64,000 nucleotides of DNA from Gaiellaceae bacterium (GCA_026002995.1 BPGK01000001.1:62001-126000); one strand, 5' to 3'; shown: positions 40,348-48,942, counted from the stretch's first letter. A program made the numbers and translations. The notes: generated by a model not told the origin, from the letters alone.

Positions 40348-41841
40348 GTGGGCGACCTCGAGAACACGCTCCTGACGTGGCTCCCGATCACGTTCTTCGG
40401 GATCATCATCGTCCTCCTCCTCTACACGCTTCGCTTCATGCCGCGCGCAAAGCCGGCGCCGGTGATCCGCGGCTCGCAGGTGAACGTCTCCTGGGACGAC
40501 GTCGCCGGGCTCGACGAGGCGAAGGAGGAGTTGCTCGAGGTCGTCGAGTTCCTCCGTGACCGCAAGCGGTTCGAGAGGCTCGGGGCGCGCGTTCCGCGCG
40601 GCATCCTCCTGCACGGCCCCCCGGGCACCGGCAAGACGCTCCTCGCGAAGGCGGTGGCGAGCGCCTCGGGCGCGAACTTCTACTCGCAGAGCGCGTCGTC
40701 GTTCGTCGAGATGTTCGCCGGGCTCGGCGCGGCGCGCATTCGCAAGCTGTTCGAGGAGGCGCGCAAGAACGCGCCGGCGATCGTCTTCATCGACGAGTTG
40801 GACGCGGTGGGGACGGCACGGGTCGGAGGCGGTATCCACCGTGAGCACGATCAGACACTGAACCAGCTCCTCGTCGAGCTCGACGGCTTCGGGGCTCGCG
40901 ACGAGGTCGTTGTCATGGCCGCGTCCAACCGGCTCCAGGACTTGGACCCGGCGCTTCTCCGCCCCGGCCGCTTCGACCGTCAGGTGCTCGTCGCGGCGCC
41001 CGACGTCTCGGGGCGAGAGGCGATTCTGCGGGTGCACACGCGCGACAAGCCGCTCGCCGCCGACGTCGACCTCGCCCGGATCGCGCGCCAGACCTCCGGG
41101 TTGACGGGCGCCGACCTCGCCAACCTCTGCAACGAGGCCGCGATCCTCGCCGGTCGAGCGGGGGCGCAGTACATCCGGCAGTCCGACTTCGACGCCGCGA
41201 TGGAGCGGATCGTCGCCGGGCTCCAGCAGCGTCGAGTCGTCTCGGAGAAGGAGAAGCGGATCCTCGCCTACCACGAGGCGGGGCATGCGGTCATGTCGCA
41301 CCTCGTCGGCGACCTCTTCCCCGCCCAGAAGGCGACGATCGTCTCGCGGGGCGAAGCACTCGGCTACACGCTCAACATGCCCGCGGAGGACCGCTACCTG
41401 CACACCCGCGAGGAGCTCGTCGATCTCATGAAGGTGTTCCTCGCGGGGCGGGCCGCCGAGCAGGTCGTCTTCGGTCGCATCACGAACGGTGCGGCGAACG
41501 ATCTCGAGCGGGTCACGCAGCTCGCGCGCTCCATGGTGTTCGAGTACGGGATGTCCGAGGTGGCGCCGTCGCGCACGATGCGCGCGGACAACTACGCGCT
41601 GTCCGAGGAGACGAAGAGGCTGCGGGACTCGGAACAGGCTCGCCTGACCGACCACGCCTACGAGGAGGCGCAGCGGCTCCTCACCAAGCACCGCGCCGCG
41701 CTCGACCGGGTCGCCGAAGCGCTCCTCGCCAAGGAGACGCTCGACCGCGCGGAGCTCGAGGCGCTTCTCGCCGACGTCGAGCCCGAGTCGGCTTCGTCGG
41801 AGACCATCGGGACGGTGCGCGCGCTGCCCTTGCGAGACTGA
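40348..41841 (+). CDS. Short FtsH-like membrane AAA+ zinc protease
   Basis: The 497-residue protein has a single membrane helix (about 8-29), then the AAA+ module with Walker A GPPGTGKT at 90-97, Walker B IVFIDELD at 145-152 and arginine fingers in ALLRPGRFDRQ, and the M41 protease with HEAGH at 309-313 and a third ligand near NGAANDLERV. Unlike E. coli FtsH (644 residues, two helices) it lacks the extracytoplasmic domain. It degrades membrane or cytosolic proteins. The GTG at 40348 (or one at 40330) starts it; the long upstream open frame has no FtsH character. Confidence 0.9.
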   Translation: MGDLENTLLTWLPITFFGIIIVLLLYTLRFMPRAKPAPVIRGSQVNVSWDDVAGLDEAKEELLEVVEFLRDRKRFERLGARVPRGILLHGPPGTGKTLLAKAVASASGANFYSQSASSFVEMFAGLGAARIRKLFEEARKNAPAIVFIDELDAVGTARVGGGIHREHDQTLNQLLVELDGFGARDEVVVMAASNRLQDLDPALLRPGRFDRQVLVAAPDVSGREAILRVHTRDKPLAADVDLARIARQTSGLTGADLANLCNEAAILAGRAGAQYIRQSDFDAAMERIVAGLQQRRVVSEKEKRILAYHEAGHAVMSHLVGDLFPAQKATIVSRGEALGYTLNMPAEDRYLHTREELVDLMKVFLAGRAAEQVVFGRITNGAANDLERVTQLARSMVFEYGMSEVAPSRTMRADNYALSEETKRLRDSEQARLTDHAYEEAQRLLTKHRAALDRVAEALLAKETLDRAELEALLADVEPESASSETIGTVRALPLRD

Positions 41842-41879
41842 GGCTGCGACTCCACCGGCGGGCACGAGCAGCGACGAAG

Positions 41880-41885
41880 TAGCAT
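41880..41885 (+). promoter_or_regulatory. Leaderless -10 box of the methylmalonyl-CoA epimerase gene
   Basis: TAGCAT ends 7 nt before the GTG at 41893. Confidence 0.5.
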
Positions 41886-41892
41886 CGCGACG

Positions 41893-42297
41893 GTGGAGCT
41901 CCGAGGGATCCATCACATCGGGGTCGCGGTCGAGGATCTCGACGAGGCCATCGCGACGTACGAGCGGCTCTTCCAGGCCGTGCTCGAGCATCGACAGGTT
42001 CTCGACTCGCAGGGAGTCGAGGCGGCCGCCGTGCTCGTTGGCGAAAGCCGCGTCGAGCTTCTCGCTCCGACCGGCTCGGACACGCCCGTCGGTCGCTTCC
42101 TCGCCCGACGTGGCCCGGGGATGCATCACGTCGCCTACGCGACGGACGACGTCGCCGAAGCGCTCGGCCACCTGCGCGCCGCCGGCGCCGAGCTCGTCGA
42201 CGAGGTCCCGCGTCCCGGTCTCTTCGGCCTCGAGGTCGCGTTCATCCATCCCGACGCCGTTCACGGCGTCCTGACGGAGGTGGTGTCCGGTGGCTGA
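41893..42297 (+). CDS. mce: Methylmalonyl-CoA epimerase
   Basis: The 134-residue vicinal-oxygen-chelate protein has the metal-binding pattern of the family: His in GIHHIGVAV, Glu in VELLAP, His in GMHHVAYATDD and Glu in LTEVV. It interconverts the R and S forms of methylmalonyl-CoA in propionate metabolism. The GTG at 41893 follows a leaderless -10 box. The gene overlaps the next small gene by eight bases; no mutase is visible in the window. Confidence 0.92.
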   Translation: MELRGIHHIGVAVEDLDEAIATYERLFQAVLEHRQVLDSQGVEAAAVLVGESRVELLAPTGSDTPVGRFLARRGPGMHHVAYATDDVAEALGHLRAAGAELVDEVPRPGLFGLEVAFIHPDAVHGVLTEVVSGG

Positions 42298-42517
42298 GAA
42301 CACGCACGTCCGCCTCGAGGTGGGGTTCGACGGCGGGCAGATCCTGAGCTGGCTCGTGACCGCGGAGAGCGCGGACGCCCTCGACCGGCAGCTCGCTGAG
42401 GCGCGGTCGGGGACCGTCTCGCTCGAGGCCCAGGACGGGCCCATCCTCGTCGTCGTCGACCGCGTGCTCTACGTGCGGCGGTTCGCCCGCGAGTCGCGGG
42501 TCGGCTTCGCCGACTGA
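42290..42517 (+). CDS. Small conserved-looking hypothetical protein
   Basis: The 75-residue product is not recognised. It reads as a small alpha/beta protein (VRLEVGFDGGQILSW, a charged helix, then ILVVVDRVLYVRR) without signal or membrane segment. It starts with a GTG at 42290 inside the epimerase gene and ends four bases before the YchF-like gene, so it is translated as part of that three-gene unit. Tight coupling and the genome-typical codon pattern support a real gene. Confidence 0.7.
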   Translation: MAENTHVRLEVGFDGGQILSWLVTAESADALDRQLAEARSGTVSLEAQDGPILVVVDRVLYVRRFARESRVGFAD

Positions 42518-42521
42518 CGCC

Positions 42522-43460
42522 GTGCCGCTCCAGGTCGGCATCGTCGGCCTTCCGAACTCCGGGAAGACGACGCTCTTCAACGCGCTGACGCATGCAGGGG
42601 CCGAAGTCACCGCGTACGCGTCCGTGACGCAGAAGGCGAATGTCGGCGTCGCGGTCATCCCGGACGAGCGGCTCGATCGGCTCGCGGCGCTCGTCGGGTC
42701 GAAGAAGGTGACGCCGGCCGCGATCCGCATCGTCGACGTCCCCGGCGTGCGGGGCGACATTCCGGGCGAGCTGCGGCAGGCGGACGCGCTCCTCGCGGTG
42801 CTCGACGGGTTCTCCGCGGGAGCAGACCCGGCTCGCGATCTCGAGACGCTACGGCTCGAGCTCGTCGTCGCCGACCGCGACCACGTGGAGCGTCGGCTCG
42901 AGCGGGTGCGCAAGGAGGCGAAGTCCGGTGATCCTGCCCGTCGCCGAGAGGTGGAGCTGCTCGAGCGGCTGCTCGCGCACCTCGACTCGGGAGCGCCTCT
43001 CTCGGAGTGGGCCGGGCCGATCCCCTCGGAGCTCGAGCCCCTGACGACGAAGCCGCTGATCCCCGTCGAGAACGGCCCGAGCGGCATCGACTGCGCGCTC
43101 GAGATGGAGCTCGCGGAGCTTTCGCCGGAGGAGGCCGCGGAGTTCCGCTCCGGCCCTTCCGCGCTCGACGAGGTCGTCCTCCGGCTCAAGAACGCGCTCG
43201 ACCTGATCACGTTCTTCACGGTCGGCGAGAAGGAGGCGCGCGCCTGGACGCTGCAGCGTGGTCAGACGGCGCTCGACGCGGCGGAGACGATCCACTCCGA
43301 CATCGCCCGTGGCTTCATCCGCTGCGAGGTCATCCGCTGGGACGACCTGCTCGCCTGCGGGTCGCACGCCGAGGCGGCCCGCCGTGGACTCCAGCGCCTC
43401 GAGGGAAAGTCGTACGTCGTCGAGGACGGCGACGTCCTCAACATCCGCTTCAACGTGTGA
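42522..43460 (+). CDS. Compact YchF/DUF933-like GTPase with TGS domain
   Basis: The 312-residue product has an Obg-class P-loop GLPNSGKTTLFNAL at 9-22, DVPGV as switch II and a C-terminal TGS domain (TFFTVGEKEARAWTLQRG to GKSYVVEDGDVLNIRFNV). Compared with typical 360-residue YchF, the loop after switch II (normally KGASKGEGLGN) is shortened to RGDIPGEL, and the nucleotide-specificity stretch (NVNE in E. coli) reads PVENG with the following segment missing. It is either a minimal YchF or a paralogue with changed nucleotide handling. The GTG start is four bases after the preceding gene. Confidence 0.85.
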   Translation: MPLQVGIVGLPNSGKTTLFNALTHAGAEVTAYASVTQKANVGVAVIPDERLDRLAALVGSKKVTPAAIRIVDVPGVRGDIPGELRQADALLAVLDGFSAGADPARDLETLRLELVVADRDHVERRLERVRKEAKSGDPARRREVELLERLLAHLDSGAPLSEWAGPIPSELEPLTTKPLIPVENGPSGIDCALEMELAELSPEEAAEFRSGPSALDEVVLRLKNALDLITFFTVGEKEARAWTLQRGQTALDAAETIHSDIARGFIRCEVIRWDDLLACGSHAEAARRGLQRLEGKSYVVEDGDVLNIRFNV

Positions 43461-43461
43461 G

Positions 43462-44292
43462 TCAGCCGGCGGCGACGAGGGCGGCGCCGGTCAGGGCGAC
43501 GAGCCCACCCGCTCGCCGCGACGCGCTCAGCCGCTCGCCGAGAACGACGCGGGCGAGCACGATCGTGACGAGCGGGTAGATGGAGCTGAGAACGGCCACG
43601 ATTCCGGCGGCGCTCGTCGTCGTCGCGGTCGCGATGAGCGCGTTCGCCGTCGTGTCGAAGAACCCGACGCCGACGAGTGCAGGGAGGACGGCGCGACTAG
43701 GCCGGATGGGCGCCGCGAGCGCGAGCGCTACGACGCCGACGAGCAGGACGCCGGAGGCTCGGGCGACCAGCACCGCCCAGGGCACGCTCTCGTCCGAGGC
43801 GGCATCGAGCATCACGAAGAAGAAGCCGAAGCCGAGCGCCGCGAGCGCGGCGAGCCCGGCTCCCAGGGCAAACCGGCGCTCGCCGTGGGTCGGCTCCCGG
43901 GAGACGACCGCGACGCCGGTGAGCACGAGCGCGACGCCGATCCACTGGGTCGCGCTCGGAGTGCTTCCCCGAACGAGGTCGACGGCCAGGGGGATGACCG
44001 GCGCGGCTGCGGAGATCGGCGCGACGATCCCCATCGCGCCGATGGCGAGACCACGGTAGAGCGCACCGAGCCCGACGAAGCCGGCCACGCCCGCGCCGAG
44101 CGCGGGGAGCACCTCGACGACGCCCGGGAACGGCTCGCCGAGGAGCGCGACCCACGCGACGAGGCCCGCGAGCCCGACCGTTTGCGAGACGAGGAGCACG
44201 GTGAGGAGGTGCGCCCGCTTGCTCGAGAGACCGCCGAGGAAGTCGCCGACGCCCCAGCAGCCCCCGGCGACGAGCGCGAGCAGAGCCCCCAT
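43462..44292 (-). CDS. EamA/DMT-superfamily transporter
   Basis: The 276-residue protein has about ten hydrophobic helices in two EamA halves (ALVAGGCWGVGDFLGGL and, in the second half, LAALGFGFFFVMLD), ending in the typical VLGERLSASRRAGGLVALTGAAL. It is a small-metabolite carrier of unknown specificity. Its stop lies one base from the stop of the convergent YchF-like gene, and it starts nine bases after the HD-domain gene, with which it is probably co-transcribed. Confidence 0.9.
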   Translation of the reverse strand: MGALLALVAGGCWGVGDFLGGLSSKRAHLLTVLLVSQTVGLAGLVAWVALLGEPFPGVVEVLPALGAGVAGFVGLGALYRGLAIGAMGIVAPISAAAPVIPLAVDLVRGSTPSATQWIGVALVLTGVAVVSREPTHGERRFALGAGLAALAALGFGFFFVMLDAASDESVPWAVLVARASGVLLVGVVALALAAPIRPSRAVLPALVGVGFFDTTANALIATATTTSAAGIVAVLSSIYPLVTIVLARVVLGERLSASRRAGGLVALTGAALVAAG

Positions 44293-44301
44293 GACGTCGG
44301 C

Positions 44302-45141
44302 TCAGTCGTCTCCGACCGGGCGCGTGGCCGCCTGTGCGTCGAGCTGGTTGGCGTGGTAGAGGACGGCCGCCTCGGCGGTGCGCGCCGCCGGCCGGTCGTG
44401 GTGGCAGGCGACGGCATGGAGCAGCTCGGCCAGCACCGCCGGCTCGAGCCCCTCCGCCCGCTCCTCGATCATCCGCAGCCCGAGGTGGACGTGGCCGAGG
44501 AGACGTCCCTCCTCCGTCTGCTTGAACACCGGCCCCGGGCCGAGCTCGCGGACGCGGCCGACGTCGTGGAGCAAGGCGGCGGCGAGGAGGAGATCGGAGC
44601 GCAGGCGGGGGTGGAGCTGGGCGGTCTCGCGACAGAGAGTCGCGACGCCGACCGTGTGCTCGAGCAGCCCGCCCGCGTAGCCGTGGTGTCCGTCCGCGCC
44701 GGCTGCCGGCAGCGTGCGGAGGCCGCGGCGGACGACGGGGTCGCGAACGAACGCCCCGACCACAGTCGCGAGCCCCGGGTGCGCGATCTCGTCGGCGAGG
44801 AACTCGAGGAATCCGTCGAGCTCGTCGGGATCTCGCCGCAGCGTCGGCGTGAGCGAGACGGCGTCCGCGTCCTCGGCGGGCTCGACCGCGCGGACGTGCA
44901 CCTGCAGGCGGCCCCCGTAGCGCTCCACGCGGCCGAGCACGCGCACCGCGTCGCCCTCGGCGAACCGCCGGTCGAGAAGATCGACGTCCCTCCACACGCG
45001 CGCCTCGACGCGCCCGCTTGCGTCTGCGAGCTCGAGCGCGAGGTACGGCACGCCGGCCCGGGTGCGCCGTCGCTCCTTCCGGGTGACGGCGAAGACGCCG
45101 TCGACGGTGCGATCTTCGACGAGCTCGGCGATCGTGGTCAC
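44302..45141 (-). CDS. OB-fold/HD-domain 3'-5' exoribonuclease (YhaM-like)
   Basis: The 279-residue product joins an N-terminal OB-fold (about 10-90, with SGRVEARVWRDVDLL and RVLGRVERYGGRLQ) to an HD phosphohydrolase domain (GGLLEHTVGVATL, LLHDVGRVRELG, a further His in HVHLGLRM and HAVACHH). That order matches YhaM/CBF1 exoribonucleases acting on RNA and single-stranded DNA; the assignment is by domain order. The GTG at 45141 follows a leaderless -10 box and is divergent from the DUF1015 gene across 44 bases. Confidence 0.87.
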   Translation of the reverse strand: MTTIAELVEDRTVDGVFAVTRKERRRTRAGVPYLALELADASGRVEARVWRDVDLLDRRFAEGDAVRVLGRVERYGGRLQVHVRAVEPAEDADAVSLTPTLRRDPDELDGFLEFLADEIAHPGLATVVGAFVRDPVVRRGLRTLPAAGADGHHGYAGGLLEHTVGVATLCRETAQLHPRLRSDLLLAAALLHDVGRVRELGPGPVFKQTEEGRLLGHVHLGLRMIEERAEGLEPAVLAELLHAVACHHDRPAARTAEAAVLYHANQLDAQAATRPVGDD

Positions 45142-45147
45142 GGCTGG

Positions 45148-45153
45148 AGTCTA
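45148..45153 (-). promoter_or_regulatory. Leaderless -10 box of the HD exoribonuclease gene
   Basis: On the minus strand TAGACT ends 6 nt before the GTG at 45141. Confidence 0.5.
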
Positions 45154-45172
45154 CGGCCGCGCCCGCCGTTGG

Positions 45173-45178
45173 TACGCT
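45173..45178 (+). promoter_or_regulatory. Leaderless -10 box of the DUF1015 gene
   Basis: TACGCT ends 7 nt before the ATG at 45186. Confidence 0.5.
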
Positions 45179-45185
45179 CGCCGCG

Positions 45186-46265
45186 ATGGCCGACGCCCAG
45201 CCGTTTCGCGCCGTTCGCTACTCCGGCGCGGCTGGAGCGCTCGCCGACCTCGTCGCGCCACCCTACGACGCGGTGACCGACGAGGAGCGGGCTGCCCTGT
45301 ATGCGCGGAGCCCGTTCAACGTCCTCCGCCTCACGCTCCCCGAGTCCCCGCAGGCCGCGAGACGCCTCTACCTGGGCTGGCTTCGGGACGGGATTCTCGA
45401 GCGCGAAGCCGAGCCGAGCGCCTGGCTGTTGGCCGAGGACTTCGTCGGTCCCGACGGAGTCGCTCGCCAACGGCTCGGGATCGTCGTCTCGATCCGCGCC
45501 GAGCCGTACGAGACTGGGCATGTGCTGCCGCACGAGCGCACGCATCGCGGAATCCGCGACGAGCGGCTCGAGCTCCTGCGCGCCGTGCGCGCGCAGCCCG
45601 AGCCGATCTTCCTCCTCACCGACGCGCCACTCGATCTGCGCCTCCCGCACCGTCCAGCCGACCTCGAGGTCGCCGGGTCGCGGCTCTGGCGCCTCCCCGA
45701 CGCCGTCGACTCGCTCGCGGAGCGAACGCTCCTCATCGCCGACGGCCACCACCGTTACGAGAGCGCGGTCGCGCTCGGACGCGAGCTTCAGTCGGGCAGC
45801 GCGCGCGTGATGGCGCTCGTCGTCTCCTCCCACGATCCCGGCCTGCACGTGTTCCCGACCCACCGCCTGTTCGTGGGGCGGCCCGACCTCGCCGAGCTGC
45901 GCGAGGGCGAGGAGAGGCCCGATCTCGAGGACGCGCTCGCCGCGCTCGCCGCAGAGCCGTTCGATCGCTCCGCCGCCGTCGCGTACCGACGGGATCGCGT
46001 CGAGCTCGTGCGCGGGGCGCCGGGCGAGCTCGACGTCGAGCTCGTCGACCGGCACGGCCTCGACGGGATCGCGTACTCACCGCGCATCTCCGAGGTCGTG
46101 CACGCTGTCGACGCGGGTGTCGCGGACGTCGCCTACCTTCTCCGGGAGGTTCGGGTCGAGGACGTGTTCGCCGTCGCGCGCCGCGGCGAGCTCATGCCGC
46201 AGAAGAGCACGTACTTCTACCCCAAGCCGCTCTCGGGCCTCCTCTTCCACGAGGTCGACGGATGA
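45186..46265 (+). CDS. DUF1015 (SerK-like) family protein
   Basis: The 359-residue product has the DUF1015 blocks LVAPPYDAVTDEER, HVLPHERTHRGIRDERL, LLIADGHHRYESA and the C-terminal MPQKSTYFYPKPLSGLLFH. Some members act as free-serine kinases (SerK-type, ParB/Srx fold); whether this one does is not known. The ATG at 45186 follows a leaderless -10 box, and the stop overlaps the start of the inositol-phosphatase-like gene (ATGA). Confidence 0.88.
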   Translation: MADAQPFRAVRYSGAAGALADLVAPPYDAVTDEERAALYARSPFNVLRLTLPESPQAARRLYLGWLRDGILEREAEPSAWLLAEDFVGPDGVARQRLGIVVSIRAEPYETGHVLPHERTHRGIRDERLELLRAVRAQPEPIFLLTDAPLDLRLPHRPADLEVAGSRLWRLPDAVDSLAERTLLIADGHHRYESAVALGRELQSGSARVMALVVSSHDPGLHVFPTHRLFVGRPDLAELREGEERPDLEDALAALAAEPFDRSAAVAYRRDRVELVRGAPGELDVELVDRHGLDGIAYSPRISEVVHAVDAGVADVAYLLREVRVEDVFAVARRGELMPQKSTYFYPKPLSGLLFHEVDG

Positions 46266-47071
46266 GCTTCGACTGGCTCGAGACCTGCAGGCTCTGCGTC
46301 GCCGACATCCATGCCGCGCTCGAGCGCCTGCCGACGCGGGCCGAGCGCGAGCCGGTTCTCCGGCTCGGCGAGGGCGGCGACGAGACGACGGCGATCGACC
46401 AGGCGGCCGAAGAGGCTGTGGTCGCGCGGCTTCGGGCGCTCGGCGGCGACTTCGTGCTCGTCTCCGAGGAGCTCGGCGAGCACCGGTTCGGCGCCGGAGG
46501 GCAGCGCCGCGTCGTGGTCGATCCGATCGACGGCTCCGTCAACGCGAAGCGCGGCATCCCCTTCTACTCCCTCTCGCTCGCCGTCTCGGAGGGCCCGAGC
46601 ATGGATGACGTCGTCTTCGGGTACGTCTACGACTTCGGGACTGGGGAGGAGTGGACGGCAGAGCGCGGAGCGGGTGCCTTCCTCGACGGCGAGCCGCTTA
46701 CGGGGGCTCCGAAGGAGTGGATCGAGCTCCTGTCCTTCGAGGGAACGACGACCGCGGTGATCGCCGAGCGGATCGGCGGCGTCGTCGGCCTCGCCGGCAG
46801 GGTGCGGGTGCTGGGTTCGCTCGCGCTCTCGCTCTGCCACCTCGCCGCGGGCCGTGTCGATGCGGTCTGCTCCCTCAAGCCTGCTCGCTCGGTCGATATC
46901 GCCGCCGCCCAGCTCATCGTGCGCGAGCGTGGCCTCGCCGTCGAGCTCGTCGACGACCCCCCGTTCGGCGTCGCGCCGCTCGACCTCGGGACGCGCTCGC
47001 GGGTGGTCGCGGCGGGGACGGCGGAGCTCGTCGCTGCGCTCGCTGCGGCGCTCGGGCCGCTGAGTCGCTGA
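46262..47071 (+). CDS. Inositol monophosphatase family protein
   Basis: The 269-residue product has the metal-dependent phosphatase motifs VSEELG, VVDPIDGSVNAKRGIPFYSLSLA and SVDIAAAQLIVRE. The second motif has Ser where most members have Thr. The family includes inositol-1-phosphatase, fructose-1,6-bisphosphatase and PAP phosphatase; sequence alone does not separate them here. It overlaps the DUF1015 gene by four bases and lies four to 13 bases before mrp, depending on the mrp start. Confidence 0.88.
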   Translation: MSFDWLETCRLCVADIHAALERLPTRAEREPVLRLGEGGDETTAIDQAAEEAVVARLRALGGDFVLVSEELGEHRFGAGGQRRVVVDPIDGSVNAKRGIPFYSLSLAVSEGPSMDDVVFGYVYDFGTGEEWTAERGAGAFLDGEPLTGAPKEWIELLSFEGTTTAVIAERIGGVVGLAGRVRVLGSLALSLCHLAAGRVDAVCSLKPARSVDIAAAQLIVRERGLAVELVDDPPFGVAPLDLGTRSRVVAAGTAELVAALAAALGPLSR

Positions 47072-47077
47072 TACCGT
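47072..47077 (+). promoter_or_regulatory. Leaderless -10 box of mrp
   Basis: TACCGT ends 7 nt before the GTG at 47085 and overlaps an earlier in-frame GTG at 47076, supporting 47085 as the true start. Confidence 0.45.
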
Positions 47078-47084
47078 GGCGGGC

Positions 47085-48170
47085 GTGCAGCCCGACCGCG
47101 ACGCGATCCTGAAGGCGCTCGAGGAGGTCATCGACCCGGAGCTCCGGAGGTCTGTGGTCGAGCTCGACATGGTGCGCGACGTCGTGGTCGAGGGAGATGG
47201 AGCCGTCTCCCTGACGATCGCGCTGACGACGCCGGGGTGCCCGCTTCGCCACTCCTTCGAGGAGCAGGTTCAGCGCGTTCTCGGCGGCGTCGCGGGCGTA
47301 TCGGCCGTGCGCCTGGGGTTCACGGTGATGACCCCAGAAGAGAAGACGGCGCTCGTCTCGCGCTTGCGGGGCGGCCATCCCGAGCGGACGCCGTCGCTTC
47401 AGCCGGGCACTCGGGTGCTCGCCGTCGCGTCCGGGAAGGGTGGCGTGGGGAAGTCGACGCTCACGGTGAACCTCGCCTTCGCGCTCTCGCAGCGCGGCGA
47501 GCTGGTGGGCGTGCTCGACGCCGACGTCTACGGCCACTCGATCCCGCACATGCTCGGGATCCACCAGAAGCCGGTCGCGGTGGACGACATGATCGTTCCG
47601 CCGGTGCGCGGCGACCTGAAGCTCATGTCGATCGGGTTCTTCCTGGACGAGAACGCGCCGGTGATGTGGCGCGGGCCGATGCTCCATCGCGCGCTCGAGC
47701 AGTTCCTCTCCGACGTCCACTGGGGGGAGCTCGACACGCTGCTCGTGGACATGCCGCCCGGGACCGGCGATGTCGCGATGTCGCTCGGGCAGCTCCTCCC
47801 TCGTGCGGAGGCGCTCGTCGTGACGACGCCGCAGCCGGCGGCGCAGCAGGTCGCGGTCCGCGCGGCGCAGATGGCGGTGAGGACCGGGATGCGCGTCGTC
47901 GGTGTGGTCGAGAACATGTCGTACCTCGCGGGCACGGGACAGGAGCTCTTCGGAGCGGGCGGCGGCCAAGCGCTCGCCGACGAGATCGGGGTTCCGCTCC
48001 TCGGAAGGATCCCGCTCGACCCGGTTCTGCGCGAGGCCGCGGACAGCGGCGCTCCCGTGCTCGAGGTGGCCCCCGAGTCGGAGGCCGCGGTGGCGGTCAC
48101 CGCTCTCGCGGAGGCGGTCGCCGCGAGCCGAGCCGGTGCGATTCGCAAGCCGCTGACCGTCCTCTCGTAG
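47085..48170 (+). CDS. mrp: Mrp/ApbC-type iron-sulfur carrier ATPase
   Basis: The 361-residue product joins an N-terminal MIP18/DUF59 domain (about 5-85, with TTPGCPL) to a deviant Walker A P-loop ATPase: GKGGVGKST at 117-125, LDADVYGHSIP and VDMPPGTGDV. It carries Fe-S clusters to apoproteins such as complex I. The CxxC pair that E. coli Mrp has after VVENMSY is absent (LAGTGQELFG), as I expect for actinobacterial homologues. The GTG at 47085 is preferred over GTG 47076 because of the -10 box. Confidence 0.92.
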   Translation: MQPDRDAILKALEEVIDPELRRSVVELDMVRDVVVEGDGAVSLTIALTTPGCPLRHSFEEQVQRVLGGVAGVSAVRLGFTVMTPEEKTALVSRLRGGHPERTPSLQPGTRVLAVASGKGGVGKSTLTVNLAFALSQRGELVGVLDADVYGHSIPHMLGIHQKPVAVDDMIVPPVRGDLKLMSIGFFLDENAPVMWRGPMLHRALEQFLSDVHWGELDTLLVDMPPGTGDVAMSLGQLLPRAEALVVTTPQPAAQQVAVRAAQMAVRTGMRVVGVVENMSYLAGTGQELFGAGGGQALADEIGVPLLGRIPLDPVLREAADSGAPVLEVAPESEAAVAVTALAEAVAASRAGAIRKPLTVLS

Positions 48171-48177
48171 AGGCGGA

Positions 48178-48852
48178 ATGGCCGGCGGCGCCTTCTTCGA
48201 CCTCGACCGGACCCTGCTCTCGCACTCGAGCTCTCTCGCACTTGCGGAGTCGTTCCGCCGCCGTGGCCTGATCGGGCGTCGGCAGGCGGTGAAGGCGCGC
48301 GTCGCGCAGCTCCTGTTCGTCCGCTTCGGGGCAAGCCACGGCCGTGCCGGCCAGACGGCGACCGCGGCGGTCTCGACCCTGCGAGGGCTCCCGGTCGAGA
48401 CGCTGCGGGAGATCGTGGACGAGGCCTGGGAGCCGGTGCTCCGCCCGCTCGTCTACCGCGAGGCGCTCGAGCACGCGCTCGAGCACGCGGCTCGCGGCGA
48501 GCCGGTGTTCGTCGTCTCGGGCGCGCTCCAGGAGGTGGTCGACGTGTTCGCGCGGGAGCTTCGCTTCGCCGGTGCCCTCGGCTCGCGCGCCGAGGTGCGA
48601 GACGGCGTCTTCACGGGCGGTCTCGAGCGTCGCCTTCTCGGGTCGGCGAAGGTGAGCGCGCTCACCGAGCTCGCGACGGAGCGCAGCCTCGATCTCGCGA
48701 CCTCGACGGCGTACTCGGACTCGCACTCCGACCTGCCGTTCCTCGAGGCGGTCGGTCACCCGGTCGTCGTGAACCCGGACCGCGAGTTGCGGCGCGTCGC
48801 GACCGCGCGCGGCTGGCCGGTGCGGGCCTTCCGCCGGACGCTCGGCGCGTGA
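48178..48852 (+). CDS. HAD-IB family hydrolase (SerB-like phosphatase)
   Basis: The 224-residue product has HAD motif I FFDLDRTLL (nucleophile Asp8), motif II VVSGAL, Lys in GSAKVSAL and motif IV YSDSHSDLPFLE, with the helical cap of subclass IB. Relatives dephosphorylate phosphoserine or phospholipid-like substrates. It starts with an ATG seven bases after mrp. Its stop codon was originally seven bases from the stop of the convergent dehydrogenase; an IS element now sits between them. Confidence 0.88.
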   Translation: MAGGAFFDLDRTLLSHSSSLALAESFRRRGLIGRRQAVKARVAQLLFVRFGASHGRAGQTATAAVSTLRGLPVETLREIVDEAWEPVLRPLVYREALEHALEHAARGEPVFVVSGALQEVVDVFARELRFAGALGSRAEVRDGVFTGGLERRLLGSAKVSALTELATERSLDLATSTAYSDSHSDLPFLEAVGHPVVVNPDRELRRVATARGWPVRAFRRTLGA

Positions 48853-48859
48853 TGCGCTC

Positions 48860-48862
48860 TTA
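48860..48862 (+). repeat. IS target-site duplication, left copy (TTA)
   Basis: TTA directly precedes the left inverted repeat and is repeated after the right one at 49764-49766. Removing the element and one TTA restores a continuous junction. Confidence 0.65.
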
Positions 48863-48880
48863 GAACTCGAATCGAAACGA
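48863..48880 (+). repeat. IS left terminal inverted repeat
   Basis: GAACTCGAATCGAAACGA pairs with the right end with 14 of 18 positions matching, the first seven being perfect. Confidence 0.75.
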
Positions 48881-48942
48881 AGGGACCTCTCTTCTGAGGG
48901 CGAAGGCGTCGGCATCCGTCGTCGAGCTGAGGAGGGGTGCCG

